A stretch of 64,000 nucleotides of DNA from Cyclaneusma minus (lineage: Eukaryota; Ascomycota; Leotiomycetes; Marthamycetales; Marthamycetaceae): positions 284,217 through 348,216 of the forward strand of contig JAKZHN010000038.1 in the NCBI GenBank assembly GCA_037179335.1, read 5' to 3'. Of this stretch, positions 34,159-46,100 are shown one piece after another (the stretch's first letter is position 1; every line of letters starts with the position of its first letter). Below the pieces are notes generated by a model. The model made no database searches, was not told the origin of the DNA, and saw only the letters and a list, made by a program, of their open reading frames with translations. The translations under genes and the position numbers were made by a program.

Positions 34159-34941
34159 AGAAGATTGCGTAAGAAAGGGGGTCAACAAGACTTGCTAAAC
34201 CAGCACACATGCTCTCTTTTGAAAATTGGAAGGGAAATCTGGGAAAGAAAATAGACATTGTTGATCAGATTGGAAGACTTCCAGGCAACTAAGACTCGAG
34301 AAGTCCGAATAAAATGGAGAGCGATCACGCCAGGTAAATGTGAGAAAGCAAAACGAGGATCAACCACAATCTGAGAGCACCGAGAAGGCAGTGGTTTTCA
34401 TGGAGATGTATTCACTGTTCTACACCATAGCAGAAGTAGAGAAGTCCTATCATGGAGCAGTCTTCAAATGACCTACGCGTGTTTGCAAAGTACAGGATTC
34501 CAAGAGCAATCCTGTGGTACCATAAAGGGGCCGAGAAATGGCCTGGATGTGGTTTCTGGGTGGGATCGGAAGAAAGATGTTGTCGAAAACACTTTAATGA
34601 AAACTGTGTTGCAAATTCGTCATCATTGAAGCTCTAAAAAAGGAGCTGAGCCACACCTCCTCGTCACAGCCTCGCCCCGCATAAGCGAGATGATTTCCAG
34701 CCGCGCCGCTCCGTCACTACCTTGCTGCCCGACATGCATCTCAACCCGCTCGACACTTTTCTATTTTCCTGAAACCGACACTCTTTCCGCAGTTCTATTT
34801 TGCTGTCCAGCATACTCCAATCATAATATTCCCTGTCGCGACTCACGCGCACTCATTGCTGGTCTAATTACTCCGGGATAGAGTCATTGACGTTGGTGCC
34901 CGGGTTCCCCTTCTGCGGCTGGAGCGGATCCATCCAACACC
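34159..34941. other. Intergenic region upstream of myosin-I
   Basis: 3' flank of the enoyl-CoA hydratase gene and promoter/5' UTR of the myosin-I gene. No further feature. Confidence 0.55.
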
Positions 34942-37900
34942 ATGGTAGGTCTTGTCACGTCGCCTCCCGCGAAAGTGCAGCCAGAGCTGGTCGAATCCGG
35001 CCAATGCTGTTCGGCTGGAGCAATCAGAAGACTTGCGCTGATACTTCTTGTGTGTAGGGTATTAGTCGGCGCCCAAAGGGCGACAAGACGGCCAACAAGC
35101 CGGCAGCTGGCGGATCAAATGCTAGGCCCAATATCAAGAAAGCTGCCTTCGAGACCAACAAGAAGAAGGAAATCGGAGTCAGCGATCTTACGCTCATCAG
35201 CAAAGTCACAAATGAAGCTATCAATGACAACTTGAAGCTACGCTTTGAGAATGCCGAAATCTACGTATGACACGAAATGGCCTCCACACAAACTGTGCGC
35301 CCCGAATATGAGAAAGAGGGCTAATGAGTGATGGCAGACATACATCGGCCATGTGCTGGTCTCCGTTAACCCCTTCAGAGATTGTATGTGCAACAGGGGA
35401 AGAAAGATGTTGTACGACATGCTGACTAGAGACAGTGGGGATTTACACGGATCAAGTTCTGGACAGCTACAGGGGGAAGAATCGACTAGAGATGCCTCCT
35501 CACGTATTTGCCATTGCCGAAGCTTCCTACTACAACATGAAGGCCTACTCGGAGAACCAATGTGTTATCATCTCAGGCGAATCGGGAGCTGGAAAGACGG
35601 AGGCCGCGAAACGAATTATGCAATATATTGCAAATGTGTCTGGAGGGAGCAATTCTTCCATTCAACAGACCAAAGACATGGTTCTTGCAACAAACCCTCT
35701 GCTCGAATCGTTCGGAAACGCAAAAACTCTCCGAAACAATAACTCCTCGAGGTTCGGAAAGTACCTGCAGTTGGAATTCAACGCCCAGGGCGAGCCCATC
35801 GGAGCCAATATTACGAACTACTTGTTGGAGAAGTCTCGAGTGGTGGGCCAGATTACGAATGAGCGCAACTTCCACATTTTCTACCAGTTCACAAAAGCTT
35901 GTCCTCAGAAATACCGCGATGCGTTTGGCATCCAAAAGCCGGAGTCTTACACATACACAAGTCGCTCAAAGTGCTACGACGTTGACGGGATCGACGATGT
36001 GGCGGAGTGGAAGGACACTGTGGATGCGATGAGCGTAATAGGCTTGAGCGAAGCTGAGCAGGATGAGATATTCAGGATCCTTGCTGCCATTCTATGGACC
36101 GGCAACATCACGTTCCGTGAGGACAGAGATGGATATGCTGAAGTACAAGATCAATCTGTTGTGGATTTCTTGGCCTATCTACTCGAAACCGACTCGACAT
36201 CCGTCATCAAGGCTATTACAATCCGGATATTGACTCCACGAAATGGGGAGATCATCGAGTCGCCTGCTAACAATGCACAAGCAATTGCAACGAGAGATGC
36301 TCTCGCAAAGGCACTCTACAGCAATTTGTTTGACTGGATTGTTGAGCGTGTCAATGTCTCATTGAAGGCTCGTGCCGTGACTGCCAATACTATCGGTATC
36401 CTCGACATCTACGGGTTTGAAATCTTTGAGAAAAACAGTTTCGAGCAGCTGTGCATCAACTATGTCAATGAGAAGTTGCAGCAAATCTTCATCCAGTTGA
36501 CGCTGAAGGCAGAGCAAGAGGAATACGCCCGTGAGCAGATCAAGTGGACGCCCATCAAATACTTTGACAACAAGATTGTGTGCGATCTGATAGAAGCTGT
36601 CCGACCTCCTGGAGTATTTTCCGCCATGAAGGATGCCACGAAGACTGCACATGCTGACCCAGCTGCATGCGACCGAACTTTCATGACAAGCATCAACGGC
36701 ATGTCAAATCCCCATCTCATTCCTCGCCAGGGCAATTTCATCATCAAGCACTATGCAGGTGATGTGAGCTACACAGTGGATGGCATTACAGACAAGAACA
36801 AGGATCAGCTTCTGAAGGGTCTCCTGAACCTGTTCAGTACAAGTGGCAATCAGTTTGTGCATACACTCTTCCCCAACCAAGTCAACCAGGATGATCGACG
36901 TCAGCCACCATCTGCTGGCGATAAGATCAAGTCATCCGCGAACGAGCTTGTTGCCACACTGATGAAAGCGACTCCGTCATACATCCGAACAATCAAGCCC
37001 AACGAATCCAAGTCCCCGACCGAATACAATGTAGGAAATGTTCTGCATCAAATCAAGTATCTGGGTCTCCAAGAAAACGTCCGTATTCGCCGAGCAGGTT
37101 TTGCCTACAGACAGACCTTTGACAAGTTTGTCGAGAGATTCTACCTGTTGTCCCCTCAAACGTCCTACGCTGGTGACTACACATGGACGGGAGACCCGAA
37201 ATCTGCTGCACAGATTATTTTCAAGGACACAAATATCCCACCCGAAGAGTACCAAATGGGTGTTACCAAAGCATTCGTCAAAGCACCAGAAACTCTGTTC
37301 TCACTGGAGCATATGCGTGACCGTTACTGGCACAACATGGCTGTAAGAATCCAAAGGGTCTGGAGAGCATACCTCCGGATCAGATCCGAAGCTGCTACCC
37401 GTATCCAGAGGATGTGGCGCAAGAAGCGTGTCGGCGCTGAGTTCCTGAAATTACGAGAAAAGGGTCACCAAGTTCTGCAAGGCCGAAAAGAGAGGCGACG
37501 CTTTAGTTTACTCGGCTCTCGAAGATTCATGGGCGATTACCTCGGTGTCAATGCTTCCAGTGGTCCTGGAGCCTTTATTCGCAACTCGATCAACATGAGC
37601 AGCAATGAAATTGCGGTTTTCTCGTGTCGTGGTGAGATTCTCGAAACGAAGTTCGGTCGATCCAGCAAAGCTAGCCCTCGAATGCTTGTTGTATCGAAGA
37701 GCAAGTTCTACATCATTGCACAACAGATGGTTAACAAACAAATATCTATTGTTGCCGAACGCACTATTCCCCTCGGCTCTATCAAGACAATCAGCACTTC
37801 GAACTGCCAAGATGATTGGTTCTCTTTACAGGTCGGCTCCCCTCAAGAAGCCGATCCTCTTCTGAGTTGTGTCCTCAAGACTGAAATGTTTACCCACATG

Positions 37901-38977
37901 CAAATGAACATGATAGGTACCTTCAACTTGAAAATCTCAGACGCTCTTGAATACAACAAGAAGCCCGGCAAACTTGCTCTTGTCAAGGTTCTGAAGGACT
38001 CACCGGGAACCAAAGGCCCGCAACAGACAGAGGACTTTTACAAGAGCGGAGCCATTCATACTCTTCCCGGTCAACCACCTAACTCCGTTTCTCGACCAAT
38101 GCCCAAAGCCAAACCAGTCCCTGCCAAACCATTCACGAAGGGTAAATTAATTCGTCCTGGAGGCCCTGGTGGTCGGCCATCCCGACTCACTGGCGCCAGA
38201 AACACAACACCCGCCGCATCCTCAGCATCCAGGGCTGTTCCCCAGCCACCGGCGGCTCTCGGTAATCACCAAGAGCCTGCCGCTCGACCAACTCCAGCAG
38301 CGAGACCAACTTCAGCGGCGAGACCAACTCCTGCGGCAAGGCCTCAACCTAGCATACCCTCACATACACGCAACACACCCTCCACATCCTCTACCACCCG
38401 CTCCGTCCCTCCTCCGCCACCTCCCGCACCACCTGCAAAACCAAAAGAGATCACCGCCAAAGCTCTTTACGACTTCACCGCCAATAGCTCAAACGAACTC
38501 TCACTACGCGCGGGAGACATCGTGACAGTAGTTAAGAAAGAGGACGCCGGTAAGTCTTTTCCCAGCCAGAACCTATCCCAGTAGTCTTTGCTAATATCTT
38601 TCTCACTAGGCTGGTGGCTCTGCAAAAGCTCTGACGGCATCACGCAAGCCTGGGCACCAACATCCTATCTAAAAGAAGAAGCCCCCCCACCACCACCACC
38701 CTCGACTTCTCGCGCCCCTCCTCCACCGCCTCCCAACGGCAAACGCGCCGTCCCCACGCCGCCAGCAAGACCTTCGGGCGCTAACCGCTCTAGCGCTGCG
38801 GCTGCAAATGGCGGACCTAGGGATTCGGGAATGAGCATGAATGGTGCAAATGGAAGTGGAGGCGACAGTGGTAGGAGTACGCCGACGCCCAGTATGGTGG
38901 GAGGATTGGCGGAGGCACTGAGGGCGAGGCAGAGTGCGATGAGTAAGCAGAGGGATAGTGAGGACGATGATTGGTGA
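34942..38977 (+). CDS. myoA: Class I myosin heavy chain
   Basis: Five exons (34942-34944, 35058-35264, 35338-35383, 35436-38549, 38610-38977) encode 1,245 residues. Exon 1 contributes only the ATG; the protein then reads GISRRPKGDK. The motor domain has the P-loop GESGAGKT (about residue 133), switch I NNNSSRFGKY and switch II DIYGFEIF. Two IQ motifs follow (about 720-750), then a TH1 membrane-binding domain, an Ala/Pro-rich tail with repeated AARPT units, an SH3 domain (about 1090-1145, split by the last intron) and an acidic C-terminus ending EDDDW that fits Arp2/3 activation. Class I myosins of this form drive actin-based endocytosis and polarised growth in filamentous fungi. Confidence 0.97.
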
Positions 38978-39226
38978 ATAGGGGGTGGTTTTGTACCTAA
39001 ATAGGAGAGTGAGGATGGGATGTAATAAAGCTTCGCATGGGCTCTGCAGACTTGTTTGTTCTTTGATTCGGGGGCGTGCTGCATTATATCATGATATGAA
39101 GCTTCTGATAGATACGTGTAGACTTTGTTGAAAAGGGTTTTTTGGTAGGAAGCCGTGATGGCGCTTTCTGTGAATAATACTAGTTCTGATTTCTGACCAC
39201 TCCAAGAGACTTAAAGGGTTTCAAGC

Positions 39227-39296
39227 AACCGTTGCACCACGATTTTTCAAATCTGGTGGCAACTCCTTCAATCTGGAAAACCGTGGCGCAACGGTT
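39227..39296. repeat. Inverted repeat (15-bp arms, one mismatch)
   Basis: Arms at 39227-39241 (AACCGTTGCACCACG) and 39282-39296 (CGTGGCGCAACGGTT) pair with a single mismatch around a 40-nt loop that contains two ATCTGG words. It directly abuts the left end of the 19-bp repeat locus C. Confidence 0.7.
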
Positions 39297-39460
39297 ACCT
39301 AATTATAAATATTCAGGTGATTTGGAATATTCCAGACAACCATGAATATTCAAAGGACTTTGGATACTCCAAGTAATCATGACTATTCCCGGTGACTTAT
39401 AACAATTTGAGTACCTCTGAATATTATAAGGGACTTGAAGGGACTCAAGTGATTACCTAT
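39296..39460 (+). repeat. 19-bp degenerate minisatellite, locus C (about 8 units)
   Basis: Units in register start at 39315, 39334, 39353, 39372, 39391, 39410 and 39429, with weaker ones on each side. Examples are AGGTGATTTGGAATATTCC and AGACAACCATGAATATTCA. In the matching phase these agree with locus A and B units at about 13 of 19 positions, sharing a TGATTNGGAATAT core. Confidence 0.7.
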
Positions 39461-39521
39461 GTGCCGCATAACGCCCCCCCAATGCAAATATTATACACCC
39501 AAGCACAAAGCCAGCACCATA

Positions 39522-40050
39522 TCACGAGTATCGCTCCACCTTGTTCAACTTTCTTGCAGTGTAGATCTGCCATGATTAGCCTCTCCTCGATCCCTAACGG
39601 CAAATGCAGGCATACCTGTGTGCGAGTAGTCTGTCCGCGGACAGGCAAACCCATGGCGTGCCGCCTTCCACGGTAACTTCCCATATCCCTCAAGCGCTTG
39701 ATGTTGTCGCGCGTCTTCTTCAGCAGTTTGCTCTCGATGGTCATCTCGGTCAGATCGGCAGTCATAGCAGTGAGCGTCTGCTGGGGGACGGCGCCAATTT
39801 GGGCTCGTGGAAAGATGTGGTATTTGGCCATCATCCGGCTCGACTGGTAGTTTCCAATGCCATAGAACGACTCGAGAACTTTCTGTGCTTGCGGTCAGTA
39901 CGGCGAAGGCTATGGGCGGGTACTGATGTTGGCATGGTTGGGGGACGGACTTTGAACGGGACATTGTCGAGGAAATTGTTTCCTAGAAGGGAAGGCTGTC
40001 GAGAAGATTAGCTTGGCTCGGCCTTCTGCGGATGGGATACAACTCACCAT
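39522..40050 (-). CDS. SWS2: Mitochondrial ribosomal protein uS13m
   Basis: Four exons (40050-40048, 39995-39951, 39882-39616, 39566-39522; introns 52, 68 and 49 nt, all phase 0) encode 119 residues: MPSLLGNNFLDNVPFKKVLESFYGIGNYQSSRMMAKYHIFPRAQIG, then the DNIKRLRDMGSYRGRRHAMGLPVRGQTTRTQ block diagnostic of S13, then IYTARKLNKVERYS. The first exon is only the start codon; the acceptor CGACAG is required to keep the LLGNNF frame. uS13m sits in the head of the mitochondrial small subunit. The gene is divergent from the cyclophilin B gene across 207 bp. Confidence 0.92.
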
Positions 40051-40257
40051 GTTGACTAGGGTTCGCAAGGCCTTAATTGTCAGTCGGATCGTGATGTCGC
40101 AAGGCGATTGAAGCCTTTGGGATTGGCGGAGGTTAACTTGGCCGCAAAAACTTTCAGCCGATCACCGTTGCGGACACCTGTGCTGTTGAGATCCGAAAGC
40201 TCAGCGGCGCCTCTTCCAACCACCAGCGCCATACCAAAAACCTCATCAGCATCAAAG

Positions 40258-41360
40258 ATGTCGAATCTCCACCGTGCCATCATTTCACTGCTGCTGATTG
40301 CAACAGCCGCATTTCTCTTCTTCGCCCAGACCACCGAGGCTGCGAAGGGCCCCAAGATTACCCACAAGGTCTACTTCGACATTGAGCATGGCGGCGAGCC
40401 ATTGGGCCGCATTGTGATGGGCCTGTATGGCAAGACGGTGCCCAAGACTGCCGAGAACTTCCGCGCTCTCGCGACTGGCTCCGAGGGTTTCGGATACGAG
40501 GGCTCGACTTTCCACCGTGTTATCAAGCAGTTCATGATCCAGGGTGGTGACTTCACCAGGGGCGATGGCACCGGAGGAAAGTCAAGTACGTCCGCACCTT
40601 GGCACATTGACTCCACGAATAGAGACCCGATGCTGATGCTAAGCGGATAGTCTACGGCGCCAAGTTCCCTGACGAGAACTTCAAGTTGAAGCACAGCAAG
40701 ACCGGTCTTCTCAGCATGGCCAACTCTGGAAAGGACACCAACGGCTCTCAGTTCTTCATCACCACCGCCATCACCAGGTTCGTGCTCGCTGCCCCCAATT
40801 GCGACATCTACTAACAGGTCGTCCGTAGCTGGCTTGACGGCAAGCACGTTGTATTCGGCGAAGTCCTGGAGGGCTACGACATCGTGCAACTCATCGAGAA
40901 CGTCCCCAAAGCCGCGGGCGACAAGCCCCTGAAGACGGTCAAGATCGTGAAGAGCGGGGAGCTAGAAGTGCCGCCAGAAGGTATCCACGTGGATCTCTAA
41001 ACAAGCCTTGTCTATCTGCGCGCTTCAACTCCGCTTTTCGCTCTCGGTCACTAATACTGCGTCTCTGCTCAAGATGAACCAACTTACGGATCTGCAGCCT
41101 TCCAGTCTGGCCAGTCGGAGCCAGAGGAAGCTCCTGCCACGCCTGCCGAAAAGGGGGCCTCGCCGGTCGGAGATGTAATTGCGGCTGCCACATCCCTTGC
41201 CGCCGCTGCAGTGACTGAGGGCGAGACAGCAGAGGAGGAGGCGGAGTTGAGCGTGCTACACAAATTTCTTTTCCTGGCTGCTATTATGGGTGCTGTATAC
41301 TACTACCTACGCAGAACGCGGAAGCAAAAAGGCAGGTTCGAGGAGAAAAACAGCGTGTAA
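40258..41360 (+). CDS. cypB: ER cyclophilin B with alternative soluble or membrane-anchored C-terminus
   Basis: Four exons (40258-40585, 40651-40777, 40829-40980, 41074-41360) encode 297 residues. A signal peptide (MSNLHRAIISLLLIATAAFLFFAQTTEA) leads into a complete cyclophilin domain: GPKITHKVYFDIEHGGEPLGRIVMGL, FHRVIKQFMIQGGDF, SQFFITT, and the cyclosporin-binding Trp in SWLDGKHVVFGEV. Spliced exon 4 adds a Glu/Ala-rich linker and a membrane segment (FLFLAAIMGAVYYYL) followed by RRTRKQK. If the last intron (40981-41073) is kept, translation ends at 41000 with PPEGIHVDL, giving a 208-residue soluble form with an HDEL-like tail. The expected role is folding of secretory proteins in the ER. 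Confidence 0.93.
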
Positions 41361-41758
41361 TGTCCTGGGATAAGTCTCGAGTACAATCACGATACACTAT
41401 GGTGTGGTTTGATGGTTCCATGTGAAGGCACGAAGCTCTAGTGATTGATGTCCCTAGGTGACTTGTGGTGACAACTCTTAGTCAAGTGTCTAAATCGTCT
41501 CCACCGATGTGGTCAATCTTGGTTATCAGACGCATGTACTTATAATAACGACGCAGACTGTCTTGGATACAAGCTTGGCCAACCCATGCATTGACAACGG
41601 TGTTCCTTGCATACTCTGCCGGCGTGCGTATCCCACAGTCCCACTCAGCCTTATCGCACAACCCCACACTCGCTCCAGTCGTTATCGAGAAAAATATTTC
41701 CCCAGACCAAAAGAATCGCCTCAGTCACCCTTCCCCAGCACACCACCCTTTTCCGAGA
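41361..41758. other. Intergenic region
   Basis: Between the cyclophilin B and Trm112 genes, both on the plus strand. Nothing else is seen. Confidence 0.55.
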
Positions 41759-42198
41759 ATGAAGATCTTAACCCTCAACTTCCTAAGCTGCGCTGTCAAA
41801 GCCTGCAAATCCAGCAATGCCTCGTTCCCGCTGCACCCCAAAGAAGCCGAGTTAGCCACCGATGAAATCGCCCTGAACAGCGGCCTGCTCACCAACCTCA
41901 TGTCGCGCATCGACTGGCCTGCTCTCTGCACGACCGCTTCCGAAGTATGTCCTGTCTCTCTCATGCTCTTTTCTTGCCCTGACGATGAATTGTAATATAG
42001 CTAGGATTCCCAGCCCTCCCCGCAACCCCACCGACGCCCGAAGAGCTCGAGAAGGATGAGAAGATGATGGGTGATCTGCACACGCTGTTGCTGGAGACGC
42101 AGGTCATGGAGGGCAAGCTGGTGTGTGGGAACTGCGGACACGAATATGCCGTCAAGGAGGGCATTGCCAATTTCTTGCTGCCGAGTCATCTGGTTTGA
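41759..42198 (+). CDS. TRM112: Multifunctional methyltransferase subunit Trm112
   Basis: Two exons (41759-41944, 42001-42198; 56-nt phase-0 intron) encode 127 residues. MKILTLNFLSCAVKAC begins with the first Cys pair of the zinc site, and LVCGNCGHEYAVKEGIANFLLPSHLV is the conserved C-terminal block with the second pair and the IxNFLLPxHL motif. Trm112 is the activating partner of several SAM methyltransferases that modify tRNA (Trm9, Trm11), 18S rRNA (Bud23) and eRF1 (Mtq2). Confidence 0.96.
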
Positions 42199-43155
42199 GG
42201 TCGGCTGCGTTTCTGAAGTACTAAGGAGACGAAATGGACCGTTCTGGAGTCTCCTGAGGGAAGAGGGAGGGGATACGGAATGGATCTTGAGAACTTGGCC
42301 ATCGGGGTATTGGCCGAGGGATTTGCAAGATCCAGAGACCTCGGGGAAGGGGCTGTGATACCCATGATATGAGGAATGAGACTGGCCAAACATGCGTGCC
42401 ATTACCTATTCTAGAGGCGGCGACCAGGTCTAAGGCTTTATTCTCGGACATAGCGAAGGCGTTTTCGGGCAGTCTACATGTATCGGCGTGGAAAAAGTTG
42501 CCATGCCTTAGGATCGCACGTGGCTGTTTCCAGTCACAAAACGGCTCACATCAAGTTGCTACATAGCACACAAAAACTCGGAGATCAGATCATCGCAAAT
42601 TGCGATGCAGCTTTCTCTATTGCGCTCGCACAAGCCACCTTCTCCATCCATTCTACTGGACCTGGTAGCTCGTTGTGCTGGTCTCGCCAGCCTAGTCTTC
42701 TAATGTTACAATCCTTCCCTCCCCAATCGGTTGCTATTCCGCCTGCAAAACCGATCAAACCATCCACCAACCATCCCGGGAAAACCTGAAAACATAACAG
42801 CATCACCCCCCCCCCTCCCCCCCCTGCAAGCGGCAATTACCAGCTGCCCCAATCACCGAAGAAAACAAGGCAGGCGGCAGCGTGTTTGTATCTCGGGTTT
42901 ACACTCAACGGAACGCCTCCCTGGGACCCCGCAAGACGACGTCGGATTTTTGGGACACGCGAGTAAAAAGTAGATGGGTTTTCCCTCCTGCCTGTTGAGG
43001 CCCAGTTCTATGCAGCGCGAATGCAGTAAACCCAATGAATGTCCCGGAAAACGCGCCAGTCAATGAGAAAAGATGATTAAATCGCTTCGACGACGAAGAT
43101 GAATACGCCGTTTGGTGAATGTTGAGTGCTGCGGAAGTGATCGATCAGGCAGAAA
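42199..43155. other. Intergenic region (convergent) with poly-C tract
   Basis: 3' flanks of the Trm112 and SET1 genes. Holds a C-tract at 42806-42824 (ten C, T, eight C). No gene is supported. Confidence 0.55.
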
Positions 43156-46100
43156 TCAGTTGAGGAATCCTTTGCAGGCTGGAGTGCCGCAGAGACAGGG
43201 AATACGGTCTGTACTGCCGATTTCGCGCTCGAACTTGTAATCATAGGTGAGTTCTTCGTCTAAAGATGATGGTTAGTAAATGTGTCTATCAGAAAAGGGG
43301 CACTCAATACATACTTTGTGCAATGTCCCGGAGTGCATAGATGACAATGCGTTTGCTACCCTCCACCTTGATGATTTTGGCAGTGCAGTTAGGCATACAG
43401 CTGTGGTTGATAAAGCGTGCGATGCCACCCTTCTTCGTGGCATCGATAACAGTGCTCTCATCGATTCTGAACAGATAACTGCTGCCAATTCCACTCTTCA
43501 GGTACCGTGTCTCGCGAAGATCTGCAACCTGCTGTCTGACCTTTTCGCCCACGTACTCAATAATCATGTCTCCAGTGGCAATATTTTCCATGGCATAGAG
43601 ACCCCAGTTATGGATGGCAGACCTGGCGAATTTGACCGGCTTTTTGCGCGCCAGAAGCTGATTGAAGCGGAGTACATCTGCATCACCGCCCAACTGCGCT
43701 CTCTGGTCATTGAGATTGGCAACAAACCGCCTGTTGTTGACACGATTCGCTCGAGAAGCACCCTTCGCAGCGTTCTTCTCCGCAGCCATCTTTGCCGCTT
43801 CGGCGGCCTCGGCAGCCAAATCCTTTCCATCCTTCTTGGCACGAGCTTCCCGCTCTTCTCTTGCTTTCTGGACTTTGATTCTATGAGGCAGGTATTTCGA
43901 CTTCTCCGAATTGAGTATCTTCTGGACGCCCTCTATGCGGGCGCAGCCGGTCGGATTTGGCACGTAATAGCCCTCGATTCGAGTGGGCGACGTAACTAGG
44001 CCCTCGTGACCATTTCGGTTGAGAGATTTTATGACCTTCTGCTTCCATGCGTACGAGGGGGCATTAGCATCGATAGATTGCTTTTGCTTCTGCAGTGCTT
44101 TCAGGAGTGAAGCGAAATCCTCGTCGTCTTTGGCGAGGTTTTGCACGCCATCTGTATCCAGCACGATTTCATGGTCGTCTTGAACAGTGGGCTGAGGGGA
44201 AGCGTGGGAAACACCCCACTCCACGATACTCTCAGGAATCACTGGCTCCTCGCTGGTCACATCTACCCTAGCCTCAGCGACTGCAGGCTCAGCAGGAACC
44301 TCTAGTGATCCTTCTAATCCGAGTTCCTGTTGCTCCTGTTGCCTTTTCATGGCTTCGCGCTCCAGGAAAATCTGCGTCTTGGACTTCTTTTTGGATTTGG
44401 TAGACTTGCCCTTCGGCTTGGCGGTGACAGCAGCTTCGACCGTGATTTCGTCGGATTCGGGCTTGGCTTGCGCATCTTGTACTGGAACCTCTGTAACAGG
44501 AGAGGCGTCCGAAAGAGGGGTGCTACTGGTAATCTTGTCTGCTGCAATACCAAACAACTCTTCGTCAGATTTCTTCTGGCGTTTAGACGACGTTTCGACT
44601 AGTAACGACTTCTTTCGCTTCTTTGCGGAGGCAAGCGCATCCGAAACCACAAAGCTAGCCTCGGTCATAGCATCTTCTTCCTTGATGTCTGGCGTGTACT
44701 CGGCCAGTCTCCTCCGCGCTGGTGTCCCGATGATGTCCTCGTCCTCAGATTCTTGATCTTCCGTGCTCATTCGACTGTGAGGCCGTGTTTCGGGCTCATC
44801 TGTATCCCGTGCGATCGAGCTGCGGTTTTCAGTGTCATCCTCGGAGTCATCGTCGTCTTGGAGGAGTCGATGATGAAGAGACCGAGCGAAGGTTCTCCGG
44901 GGCGGAGGCTTCGTTTGAGCACGTCCGAAAGGATCTTTGAAGCCAACATTGTTCCTGCGGGCAGCAGCGGCAGCCGCGGATTTGCGAATGCGAGGGAGCG
45001 CGGAGACATTAAGCCTTCCGGTAGCGAGAGGACGGTGGTCGAGTGAGTCTGCATACGAATTCGGGGTACCGAAACCGGGTGTATCTTGCCCGTCGTCCAC
45101 ATATATTGACGGCATCTTGGCATCCTTGGGGTCGGGAACGTTGTACTTGCGCCTCTTCGCAACATGGTTATCTGGGTTCAACAAGGTGTAGATGGCAGGC
45201 GCTGCAAGTTTCACCTTGATGTGCCTGACCAACTGCTCTTTCATCTCTCGCCGAATAACCTCTATTGCTTCCCTTGCCGGGTCAAAGTTTTTTGCTCTTT
45301 CGCGTTTCTCTTCTTCAAAGTCTTCCTCGTCTTCCTTTCGAATTTCCTCAAACTCCTCATCCCTTCGCCTCTTTGCTTCCATAATCCGATGGTCAGGACT
45401 TCTGCTTCTCCTGTTCGTTTGCAAGTCCCGAAGTACGGCAAACCTAGAGCGCTTCGGTTCTTGGCCTGGTAAGCAAAGGTCCATTTCCAGATCGTAGTTG
45501 AAAAACTTTGTCCCATCCGCAGCCACGCAGCATCTCTCGGCCTCCCTGAACCCTGTCCAGGTATTCTCGAATATGATGTAATATCCTGAATTGTCGAAAG
45601 CTATGTCCTCCCAACGATACGCTCTCAACCGCGCTTTCATGTGAACAAGCGTAGCAGGCAGGACCGGGACCGCCTCTTTGTCGATGAAGACATGTGGCAT
45701 GGACTTCACTTTGGGACCTATGGGTTCTCTCCCGCCTGTCCTGTACGATCTTGGTTTCGTAGGTATGATTGCTGGAGAGTATGATGTAGCGTTCCCTCTC
45801 GGCCCTTTGGGGGCAGTCGGTGGTGGACCGGATGTTATGTTCTCTTGCTGAGGTTTTGGAGCAGGCATCGCTACAGGCGGAGGAGTCGGTGCTCGATTAT
45901 CCTTCTCTTTCTGGAGTATATCCTCCAACATGCGACGGCTTTTTCGCCCTTCTGGATCAAACTCCACCCGGACTTCGAAGGTTCCAAGTCTCTGTTTGTT
46001 ACCAAGTCGCACCGCTCTCTTGGCCGCTTCGATGCCAGACATCTGACGTTGGTCACCGCGCTTTGCATCGTGTCTCAGCACCACATCTTGATATCGAAAC

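Larger units (their letters stand above)
38978..39521. other. Intergenic region (convergent) with inverted repeat and 19-bp repeats
   Basis: 3' flanks of the myosin-I and uS13m genes. Holds a 15-bp inverted repeat and locus C of the 19-bp minisatellite, both listed separately. Confidence 0.6.

Noticed and set aside
38270..38350. Tandem DNA repeat
   Set aside because: It is the coding repeat of AARPT units in the myosin-I Pro-rich tail, expected for this domain.
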